The notes below the pieces were generated by a model, which saw only the letters and a list, made by a program, of their open reading frames with translations, was not told where the DNA came from and made no database searches. Made by a program: the position numbers and the translations under genes. A stretch of DNA of 5,496 nt, from the NCBI GenBank assembly GCA_028708195.1, contig JAQVZK010000170.1, positions 1-5,496 on the forward strand. Direction: 5' to 3'. This DNA comes from Desulfovibrio sp. (lineage in GTDB: Bacteria > Desulfobacterota > Desulfovibrionia > Desulfovibrionales > Desulfovibrionaceae). Positions 1 to 4,828 of the stretch are shown piece after piece. How positions within the stretch are numbered: position 1 is the stretch's first letter; the number at the start of each line of letters is the position of its first letter.

Positions 1-2007
1 AAAGAACGGCTGACAGAACCCCTCATTCGCTGTGAAGACGGCTCATTCAGGGCAGCCTCCTGGGACGAAGCTCTGGACCTTGTAGCCTCAAAATTTTCTC
101 AAGCTATTGAAAATCACGGCCCGGACGCTGTGGCCGGTGTGGCATGCGCCCGTAGTATCAACGAAGATAACTACCAGATGCAAAAACTCTTTCGCGCGGT
201 GTTCAAGACCAATAATATTGATCACTGCGCGCGGACCTGACACGCCCCCACTGTGGCCGGTCTGGCCACATCGTTTGGTTCAGGTGCTATGACCAACAGC
301 TTTGCCCATCTGGGTGAAGCCAAGATGCTGTTTCTCATTGGTTCCAATATCACGGAGGCTCACCCCGTGGCCGGAGCCTTCGTCAAACAGGCCGTGCGCA
401 ATGGCTGTCGGCTGATTGTGGCCGACCCGCGCCGTACGGCCATCGCCAAGGAGGCAGAAACCCACCTGCAGCTCCGTGTGGGGTCAGATATTGCCCTGCT
501 CAATGCCATCATGCACGTGCTCATCCGGGATGACCTGTACGACAAGCATTTTGTGGCCCGGCATACTCTTGGCTTTGAAGAACTGCGGCGCAATGTTGCT
601 GACTGCACACCGGAGCAGGCCGCGCCCGTCTGCGGCATTGCACCGGATATCATCGAGCGCACAGCCCGTGACCTGGCCTCGGTCAGACCAGCCATGCTGG
701 CCTATACGCTTGGCATTACAGAGCATACCTGCGGCGTTAACAACGTGTTGACCTGCGCCTCACTGCAAATGCTGCTGGGCAATATGGGCAAAGCGCTTGG
801 CGGCGTGAACCCCTTGCGCGGGCAGAACAACGTGCAGGGTTCCTGTGATATGGGCGCTCTGCCAGATACGTATCCTGGCTACGGCAAAGTGGCGGATAAA
901 GCCGCCAGAAAACATCTGGAACATTTCTGGGGCACGTCCCTGCCCACAGGGCCTGGCTTGATGATGCCCGACATGCTTGACGGACTTAAATCAAAGAAAA
1001 TCAAGGCAATGTACATTTTTGGCGAAAACCTAGCCAACACAGAGCCTGATATCAGCCATGTGGAAAGCTGCCTATCTTCTGCCGAATTTCTGGTAGTGCA
1101 GGATATTTTTCCCAATGAAACCACTCGGTTCGCACACGTAATTCTGCCCGCCGCCGCCTGGGGCGAAAAAGACGGCACCTTCAGTAACAGCGAGCGCCGC
1201 ATCAGCCGTGTGCGCGCCGTAAGCCCGGCCCCTGGCCAAGCAAAAATGGACTGGTGGATTTTCAAGCAGCTGGCGGCCCGCTTTGGGCACCAGTGGCAGT
1301 CCGATTCGGCCCAGGATTTGTGGGACAATGAAATATCGGTGTTGGCCGCGCTCTTTCGGGGCATCAAATACCGCCGCATCGAGGCTGACGGGCTGCAGTG
1401 GCCCTGCACACATGAAGACCACCCCGGCACCCCTGTCTTGCATGAGGACGGGGCATTCACCCGGGGCAAGGGGCTTTTTGTGCCGGTAAAATGGACGCCC
1501 GCCGCAGAAGTTGCCGATGAGGAATACCCCTTTGTGCTCAGCTCCGGCAGGCGGCTCTACCACTACCACACGCGCACCCAAACAGGCCGCAGCAAGGGCC
1601 TCAACACGCTCATGAGCCACGATACGGCGGATATCTCCACCGCCGACGCCACCCGCCTGCATATTACAGACGGTGAAACTATCCGCATCTCATCCCGCCG
1701 GGGATCAGTGCTGGTGCGTGTCAAAGTGACGGATGACATGCCCCTGGGCATGGTGTGGATGGCCTTTCACTTCCGCGAAAGCAACGCCAACTGGCTCACC
1801 AACCCGGCTATGGATCCCAGTACAAAAACTGCCGAGTACAAGGCCTGCGCCGTAAAGATTGAAAAAGCAGGCGTGCCTGCCTCAGACGTTGGCGCGGGTG
1901 CTGGTGCTGGTGCTGGTCTGGTGCTGGAACAGAGTAACAGCACGTTGAAATACCTTGTGGGGGAGGAACCCTTTTGCAAAAGGGTCACCTCCCCCACGCC
2001 CCCCTAA
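1..2007 (+). CDS. fdhF: Selenocysteine-containing formate dehydrogenase, catalytic (alpha) subunit, FdhF-like; 5' partial
   Basis: Oxidises formate to CO2 (or the reverse) at a bis-molybdopterin guanine dinucleotide Mo or W centre. Frame 1 is open from the first base (KERLTEPLIR) to TAA at 2005-2007, interrupted only by TGA 238-240, read as Sec. The context NNIDHCART-Sec-H-APTVAGLATSFGSGAM closely matches E. coli FdhF around Sec140. Window codons 80 (Sec), 81 (His) and 273 (Arg, in NPLRGQNNVQG) match Sec140/His141/Arg333 with a constant offset of 60, so about 60 N-terminal residues, including the [4Fe-4S] Cys motif, lie upstream. Other family blocks are CDMGALPDTYPGY, VVQDIFPNET and the C-terminal cofactor-binding domain (about codons 505-625). 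After CAVKIEK the tail is atypical: a Gly-Ala run and then residues translated from a palindrome. No electron-transfer subunit follows. An FDH with extra N-terminal Fe-S domains cannot be excluded; the gene symbol is by similarity. Confidence 0.95.
238..240 (+). other. In-frame TGA recoded as selenocysteine
   Basis: The TGA lies in the same frame as the coding sequence on both sides, at the position of the metal-ligating Sec/Cys of formate dehydrogenases. Cys-Ala-Arg-x precedes it and the catalytic His follows. Homology is continuous across it, so it is not a nonsense mutation. A gene caller that treats TGA only as stop would split the gene and start it wrongly at ATG 253 or 289, losing the active site. 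Confidence 0.96.
241..275 (+). promoter_or_regulatory. Bacterial SECIS element (SelB-binding hairpin)
   Basis: Immediately 3' of the Sec codon, TGTGGCC (252-258) pairs perfectly with GGCCACA (264-270) around the five-base loop GGTCT (259-263). The E. coli fdhF SECIS has the same GGUCU loop. Counting the U of UGA as 1, loop G and U here fall at 23 and 24 (260 and 261), the positions known to be critical for SelB binding in E. coli. The hairpin is within the coding sequence, as in all bacterial SECIS elements. Unlike E. coli, the equivalent of the bulged U17 (T254) can pair with A268. Confidence 0.93.
1891..1917 (+). repeat. GGTGCT hexanucleotide tandem repeat (Gly-Ala run)
   Basis: Three exact GGTGCT units (1897-1914) plus a partial GGT (1915-1917), preceded by a degenerate copy GGCGCG (1891-1896), encode GAGAGAGAG near the C-terminus of the formate dehydrogenase. 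The unit is six bases, so slippage by whole units changes tail length without changing frame. It lies after the conserved CAVKIEK end of the family domain and is probably an unstructured linker. Confidence 0.85.
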
Positions 2008-2020
2008 AACCTTTTCTTCC
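1957..2020 (+). terminator. Large palindrome, probable terminator, overlapping the 3' end of the formate dehydrogenase gene
   Basis: GTGGGGGAGG (1957-1966) pairs perfectly with CCTCCCCCAC (1988-1997). Inside it ACCCTTTT (1968-1975) pairs with AAAAGGGT (1978-1985), leaving a small asymmetric bulge (A1967 against C1986-A1987) and a very tight apex. After the stem come a C-run and a weak pyrimidine tract (CCTTTTCTTCC, 2010-2020), so it is an imperfect intrinsic terminator in the plus direction. Its near symmetry could also let it end minus-strand transcripts from the convergent small ORFs. The formate dehydrogenase frame runs through the whole stem before stopping at 2005-2007. GC-rich palindromes with an AAAAGGG core occur repeatedly in Desulfovibrio genomes as far as I recall, so it may be a dispersed element. 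Confidence 0.7.
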
Positions 2021-2066
2021 TCACTTCTAAAACCGTATCCCCCGCATCTGTTCCTGTGATCAGCCG

Positions 2067-2276
2067 TTATATTTTTGGCGGGTCATTTTTTTCTTGCTGA
2101 CCAGCATTACCGAGTTCATCAGTTTTGCTGACAGCATCTGCCTGATGGTTCTCCACAGGTTGCTTGTCAAACTGGCAAACCCCAATGCAGCGTATACCGC
2201 CACAGTGGGGACAGGCATTCCGCTGCTGTGGCAAAAAAAGATCACGTAGTATTTTTAAAAACTTGCTTGCATTCAT
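2067..2276 (-). CDS. Hypothetical small cysteine-motif protein (about 69 aa)
   Basis: Not recognised. Read on the minus strand from ATG at 2276-2274 to TAA at 2069-2067, it gives MNASKFLKILRDLFLPQQRN followed by CPHCGGIRCIGVC and a polar, Lys/Asp/Gln-rich tail ending NDPPKI. The N-terminal ~17 residues could form a basic amphipathic helix. The four cysteines (CxxC-x4-CxxxC) resemble a small zinc- or iron-binding knuckle. An alternative in-frame ATG lies nine bases upstream (2285-2283). A G-run (GGGGGG) sits just before the chosen ATG, too close for an ideal ribosome site, so translation may depend on coupling to the preceding ORF, whose TGA overlaps this ATG as ATGA. It converges on the formate dehydrogenase gene. 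It could be a chance ORF: it is short and no homologue is known to me. Confidence 0.4.
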   Translation of the reverse strand: MNASKFLKILRDLFLPQQRNACPHCGGIRCIGVCQFDKQPVENHQADAVSKTDELGNAGQQEKNDPPKI

Positions 2277-2404
2277 GCCCCCCATTTAGCGCAGTGACGC
2301 CGACACCGCAACGCCAACCAGGGGATTTTTTTTGCCATTGCCCCATCCAGGCCAACTGCTGACAAAAAAAACGCATGCACAGATATTGCAGACGTAACGG
2401 ACAC
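2273..2404 (-). CDS. Possible 43-aa small ORF upstream of and overlapping the cysteine-motif ORF
   Basis: Not recognised and weakly supported. On the minus strand a GTG at 2404-2402 is preceded by GGAGG (complement of 2414-2418) at 9-base spacing, a good Shine-Dalgarno arrangement. The ORF reads VSVTSAISVHAFFLSAVGLD, then a basic part (AMAKKIPWLALRCRRHCAKW) ending GA and TGA. The TGA shares ATGA with the start of the next small ORF. A moderately hydrophobic N-terminal half is followed by a basic C-terminal half. A second possible start is the ATG of MAKKIPW. A different minus-strand frame covering 2286-2501 is also open and ends at the same junction, which lowers confidence in this one. Confidence 0.22.
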   Translation of the reverse strand: MSVTSAISVHAFFLSAVGLDGAMAKKIPWLALRCRRHCAKWGA

Positions 2405-2585
2405 CTACCAATACCTCCAACATTGCGAACGGCCCTTGCCCTGACAGCGGCAAAATATACCGCCCGCCTTCAGTAAACAAAGCAAGAATACATCTGCCCA
2501 ACGCACTCGCTCATCCACAGCCCTGACCGCAAGACTGCTTTCTTTACGGGGACTCACCTTGACAATCTGCCCATTTAAAGCTAGG

Positions 2586-2594
2586 TGATATAAA
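2586..2594 (+). promoter_or_regulatory. Candidate extended -10 promoter for the 2601-2747 RNA and/or the Nif3 operon
   Basis: TGATATAAA reads as an extended -10 element (TG, one base, then TATAAA at 2589-2594). No good -35 lies 16-18 bases upstream. A perfect TTGACA exists at 2559-2564, but the spacer would be 24 bases, so the TG extension would have to carry recognition. Transcription would start around 2599-2602, at the base of the 2601-2650 hairpin. This coincidence of promoter and structure is the main support. Confidence 0.5.
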
Positions 2595-2600
2595 TTGAAT

Positions 2601-2747
2601 GCCTGTCGGTGCGCGCTTGCTTCATTGTGAATTGAGGCGTCGCACCAGGCGGTAGGAATAAAACTATCTTGTTGGTATCGCTCAAATTTCTTTTCACGCC
2701 GGTGATTTTTGGCGCTTTCTCTGCATTGCAAGAAAGCGCCCTTTTTT
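2601..2747 (+). ncRNA. Candidate small RNA or attenuator leader upstream of the Nif3 gene
   Basis: I recognise no known family. The 5' half can fold into a long imperfect hairpin: GCCT/AGGC (2601-2604 with 2647-2650), GGTGCG/CGCACC (2608-2613 with 2641-2646), CGCTT/AGGCG (2614-2618 with 2635-2639, one G-U), and TTCA/TGAA (2621-2624 with 2628-2631) closing a TTG loop. That is 19 pairs with small bulges. A mainly unpaired AU/pyrimidine-rich stretch follows (2651-2696), in which GCGGTA (2649-2654) could pair with TATCGC (2676-2681). The 3' end is an intrinsic terminator. Promoter, structured body and terminator are in the order and spacing of a ~147-nt sRNA. Because the terminator ends 2 nt before the next gene's ribosome site, a conditional leader (attenuator or riboswitch) is equally possible. 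Confidence 0.5.
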
Positions 2748-2749
2748 AT
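2711..2749 (+). terminator. Strong intrinsic terminator directly upstream of the Nif3 gene
   Basis: GGCGCTTTCT (2711-2720) pairs perfectly over 10 bp with AGAAAGCGCC (2731-2740). Inside, TGC (2722-2724) can add three pairs with GCA (2728-2730) around ATT. The stem is followed at once by CTTTTTTAT (2741-2749), a canonical U-tract. The first arm's GGCG (2711-2714) can alternatively pair with CGCC at 2697-2700, a possible small anti-terminator. The position, 14 nt before an ATG and 2 nt before its Shine-Dalgarno sequence, is unusual for a plain terminator of an upstream gene, and no plus-strand gene lies between 2007 and here. Confidence 0.9.
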
Positions 2750-2756
2750 GGTGGAG
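2750..2756 (+). promoter_or_regulatory. Shine-Dalgarno sequence of the Nif3-family gene
   Basis: GGTGGAG lies seven bases before ATG 2764 and decides that start. It abuts the U-tract of the terminator, so any transcript translated from here must have read through the terminator or started inside it. Confidence 0.7.
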
Positions 2757-2763
2757 CACATAC

Positions 2764-3552
2764 ATGCAAGTAACTGAATTAATTAAAGCCATCGAAGAAA
2801 CCGCCCCTCTCTGCGCTGCGGCGCCCTGGGATATTTCTGGCCTTCAGGTGGCGGCCCTGCGGCAAGAGGTCAAGAGCATAGCTGTCTGTCTTGACCCAAC
2901 CCCGCAGTCAGTGAGGCAAAGTCTTGACCTTGGGGCTCAGTTTATTTTGAGCCATCACCCCCTCACGCTCAAACCTGCGCTTCCTGCAAAGCTTGATGCA
3001 TATCATGAAGTTTTGCGCCTGCTCATCCGTGCGGATGTTCCACTGTATGCAGCGCATACTTCACTGGACGTCAATCCACGCGGCCCTGTGGGCTGGCTTG
3101 CAGCAGACCTGCGCCTCGTCAATCTCACGGCACTTGAACCCGTGCCCTCGCCTTTAGAGGGGGGTATGCTGGGCTATGGCCTTGTGGGCGATCTTCCGCA
3201 ACCGCAGGCTGTGGAGCAGATCATTGGGACACTTGAAAGCACTCTCGACCTTTCCACAGCGACTCTCAGTGGGCCGCCCCCGGAGAAAATACACCGTTTG
3301 GCGTATTGCACCGGTTCCGGTTCATCGCTTCTGCCTGCGGCCCACAAGGCCGGAGCACAGATGTTTATCACCGGAGATGTAAAATACCACACTGCGCTGG
3401 ACGCGGAAATCCCCCTTCTTGACGTGGGTCACCACTGCCTTGAAGAAGAAATGATGCGCCGCATGTGCCACCTGCTCCAGCAACAGCTCAATGGCCTCAC
3501 TGTGCACTTTGTGCCCTCTGCGTCGCCGTTCCGCACCGTTGCCCTGTCATGA
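2764..3552 (+). CDS. Nif3-like dinuclear metal-centre protein (DUF34 / YbgI family)
   Basis: Encodes 262 aa, close to the usual length of the short Nif3 class (E. coli YbgI is about 247 aa). The family forms toroidal hexamers with a two-metal site per subunit; its reaction is not settled, and the common database name GTP cyclohydrolase 1 type 2 is not a demonstrated function here. Metal ligands are visible: H64-H65 in SHHPLTL, H98 and D102 in AAHTSLDV, and H223 and E227 in DVGHHCLEEE, with the H-x3-E spacing of YbgI. Other family signatures are the N-terminal PWDISGLQV (residues 21-29) and GDVKYHTALDA (204-214). The usual Asn-Asp before the middle helix (GGVND in many members) is replaced by GPVGWLA (107-113). 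It is first in a two-gene unit, 20 nt before the zinc-ribbon gene, and sits behind a strong terminator that may control it. Cytoplasmic; no signal peptide. Confidence 0.93.
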   Translation: MQVTELIKAIEETAPLCAAAPWDISGLQVAALRQEVKSIAVCLDPTPQSVRQSLDLGAQFILSHHPLTLKPALPAKLDAYHEVLRLLIRADVPLYAAHTSLDVNPRGPVGWLAADLRLVNLTALEPVPSPLEGGMLGYGLVGDLPQPQAVEQIIGTLESTLDLSTATLSGPPPEKIHRLAYCTGSGSSLLPAAHKAGAQMFITGDVKYHTALDAEIPLLDVGHHCLEEEMMRRMCHLLQQQLNGLTVHFVPSASPFRTVALS

Positions 3553-3559
3553 ATCATCA

Positions 3560-3565
3560 GGAGGA
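3560..3565 (+). promoter_or_regulatory. Shine-Dalgarno sequence of the zinc-ribbon gene
   Basis: AGGAGG, seven bases before ATG 3573, is a full-strength ribosome site in the 20-nt gap after the Nif3 stop. It fixes the start and implies co-transcription with the upstream gene. Confidence 0.85.
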
Positions 3566-3572
3566 TTTTTAG

Positions 3573-4349
3573 ATGAGCAATGCCGTTTACTTTGAACAGA
3601 TAAAGCAGCTTGTTGAGCTGCAAAAAGTTGATGATGCCATATACACTGTGCGGCAGAATATGGAGCGGGCCCCCAGCGAACTGGATTCGCTTGAACAGCG
3701 TTTCAACTCCAGCGAAACGCAGCGCAACTATATTGTGGACAAACTGACCCACCTGCAAGAACAGCAAAAGCGCCTTTCGCTTGAAATTGATGATGACAGC
3801 GCGCGCATCAAAAAGAGCAAAAACAAGCTCATGCAGGTTGAAAACACGCGTGAATACCATGCCATGATGCGCGAAATGGATAGCATGGAAAAAGTGAACC
3901 GCTCCCGTGAAGAAGAGAAGATGACTCTTCTCGAAGAGCTGCAGTTCCAGAAAGACGCCCTGGCCGAAATCGACCTCACCCATACAGCCATTAAAGCTGA
4001 GCTTGACGTCAAGCGTGACGGCCTTGAAGAAAAGCTGCAAAAGGGCAGCGCCGCCCTTGGCGAACTCAATGCCAAGCGCGCTCATGTCTGCAAGGCCATT
4101 CCCCAGCCCGTTTTCATGCGCTATGAATTCATTCGTGAGCGCCTGGAACATCCCGTCATCGTGGCCGTCAAAGAGGGTATCTGCTCCGGCTGCCATATTT
4201 CTATTCCGCCGCAGTCCTTTATTGAACTGCAGCGCGGCCAGCAGATTTTGAGCTGCCCCAACTGCCAGCGCCTCATTTTCTGGTGCGAGCACTTTACCGT
4301 GGCTGACGCGCCCCAATGCGCTCCCAAGGTACAGCCGCTGACAGACTAG
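3573..4349 (+). CDS. Coiled-coil protein with C-terminal C4 zinc ribbon (zf-RING_7 / HP0958-type)
   Basis: Encodes 258 aa. Residues ~5-170 are highly charged with heptad-like spacing and predict a long antiparallel coiled coil. A conserved-looking turn motif NTREYHAMMREMD lies at 91-103. The C-terminal domain carries two cysteine pairs, C204-SG-C207 and C228-PN-C231, about 20 residues apart, in the context GICSGCHISIPPQSF and LSCPNCQRLIFW: a four-cysteine zinc ribbon. This architecture matches the HP0958 (FlgZ) family of Helicobacter pylori, whose founding member is reported to affect RpoN and flagellin mRNA. The role in this lineage is unknown, and nucleic-acid or protein binding is inference. 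It follows the Nif3-like gene by 20 nt and precedes rnpB by about 92 nt. After the ribbon comes a short tail with two extra cysteines (C238, C249). Start set by AGGAGG. No signal peptide or membrane segment. Confidence 0.92.
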   Translation: MSNAVYFEQIKQLVELQKVDDAIYTVRQNMERAPSELDSLEQRFNSSETQRNYIVDKLTHLQEQQKRLSLEIDDDSARIKKSKNKLMQVENTREYHAMMREMDSMEKVNRSREEEKMTLLEELQFQKDALAEIDLTHTAIKAELDVKRDGLEEKLQKGSAALGELNAKRAHVCKAIPQPVFMRYEFIRERLEHPVIVAVKEGICSGCHISIPPQSFIELQRGQQILSCPNCQRLIFWCEHFTVADAPQCAPKVQPLTD

Positions 4350-4369
4350 TAGCAGTGGTTCGTAAATAT

Positions 4370-4405
4370 GGCCGGACTATGCAGACAACATTGCGTGGTC
4401 CGGTC
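4370..4405 (+). other. Hairpin in the zinc-ribbon/rnpB spacer
   Basis: GGCCGGAC (4370-4377) pairs with GTCCGGTC (4398-4405) over eight positions with one G-U, around a 20-base loop. A second small hairpin, GCGGC/GCCGC (4413-4417 with 4422-4426, loop CTTT), follows. Neither has a U-tract, so they are poor intrinsic terminators. They may be processing or stability structures 5' of RNase P RNA. No convincing -35/-10 pair for rnpB was found in 4350-4440. Confidence 0.4.
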
Positions 4406-4440
4406 TGGTGCAGCGGCCTTTGCCGCCATGCAGCAACAGA

Positions 4441-4806
4441 TTGCGGGAGTCGGACAGACCGTCGCTGCGGGTGAAAACCCGGGGAGGAAAGTCCGGGCTC
4501 CACAGGGCAGAACGCTGGATAACACCCAGGGGGGGCGACCCTCGGACAGCGCCACAGAAAGCAAACCGCCCGACTTCTGTCGGGTAAGGGTGAAACGGTG
4601 GTGTAAGAGACCACCAGATGCCGCGGTGACGCGGCATGCTCGGCATACCCCGTTCGGAGCAAGACCAAATAGGGAAGGCGGCTGGCCCGGCCACAGCCTT
4701 CCGGGTAGGTTGCTTGAGGGTGCGGGTAACCGTACCCCTAGAGGAATGACGGTCACACACGGGCAACCGTTGTGACAGAACCCGGCTTACAGTCCGACTC
4801 CCGCAT
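4441..4806 (+). ncRNA. rnpB: RNase P RNA, bacterial type A
   Basis: Catalytic RNA of ribonuclease P, which with the RnpA protein removes 5' leaders from precursor tRNAs. The ends are set by a perfect 14-bp P1 helix: TGCGGGAGTCGGAC (4442-4455) with GTCCGACTCCCGCA (4792-4805). Universally conserved blocks are present in order: GAGGAAAGTCCGGGCTCC (4483-4500), forming P4 with ACAGAACCCGGCTTA (4775-4789); the CACAGAAA region (~4552-4559); AGAGACCACC (~4607-4616); AGACCAAATAGG (~4662-4673), preceded by a CCGTTCGG tetraloop hairpin; and GAGGAATGAC (4741-4750). Length (~365 nt) fits type A. It lies between the zinc-ribbon gene and ispD on the same strand. Without a visible 3' terminator, the mature ends probably come from processing. 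Exact ends could shift by a few bases. Confidence 0.97.
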
Positions 4807-4816
4807 ACTGTCAGCC

Positions 4817-4821
4817 AAAGG
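4817..4821 (+). promoter_or_regulatory. Weak Shine-Dalgarno sequence of ispD inside a mini-hairpin
   Basis: AAAGG lies seven bases before ATG 4829. It sits in a small stem-loop, AGCC (4813-4816) with GGCT (4820-4823) and loop AAA, which could partly mask it. The site is modest but no better start is visible nearby. Confidence 0.45.
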
Positions 4822-4828
4822 CTCAATC

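Larger units (their letters stand above)
2008..2763. other. 756-base intergenic stretch without a large gene
   Basis: No protein of recognisable family is encoded on either strand here. The left part (2067-2404) has two tentative minus-strand small ORFs. The right part (2586-2756) has a plus-strand promoter, a structured RNA candidate, an intrinsic terminator and the Shine-Dalgarno sequence of the next gene. The 2008-2066 segment contains only a short direct repeat, CTAAAACC at 2004-2011 and 2027-2034. In 2419-2585 I see only a weak AT-rich possible minus-strand -10 (complement of 2454-2459) and a TTGACA at 2559-2564 that is too far from the 2589 -10 element to be a normal -35. Confidence 0.7.

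Noticed and set aside
238..240. TGA as a nonsense mutation making the formate dehydrogenase a pseudogene
   Set aside because: Homology is continuous across it, the position is the catalytic Sec, and a correctly spaced SECIS follows.
879..1662. Two overlapping ~196-codon minus-strand open frames inside the formate dehydrogenase gene
   Set aside because: Antisense shadows of a strongly conserved coding region, with Arg/Pro/Gly-biased composition and no recognisable domain.
1891..1997. CRISPR array or insertion-sequence end
   Set aside because: The hexamer repeat has no spacers, the palindrome is single in the window, and no transposase or target-site duplication is visible.
2199..2232. Inverted repeat GCCACAG/CTGTGGC as a terminator
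   Set aside because: The 20-base loop and lack of a U-tract after the stem on either strand make it a poor terminator; it lies inside the tentative minus-strand small ORF.
2559..2594. Classical sigma-70 promoter made of TTGACA (2559-2564) and TATAAA (2589-2594)
   Set aside because: The 24-base spacer is far outside the usual 16-18; only the extended -10 reading is kept.
2405..2761. 118-codon minus-strand open frame
   Set aside because: It runs through the perfect intrinsic terminator, the ribosome site of the next gene and the candidate RNA; composition is unlike a protein family and no Shine-Dalgarno sequence is evident.
3429..4316. Long minus-strand open frame opposite the Nif3/zinc-ribbon genes
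   Set aside because: It spans two well-supported genes on the other strand, has no family features, and arises from the codon pattern of the sense genes.
4368..4826. Open frames on both strands of 125-150 codons across the RNase P region
   Set aside because: The DNA is fully explained by rnpB, with all conserved RNase P RNA blocks in order.
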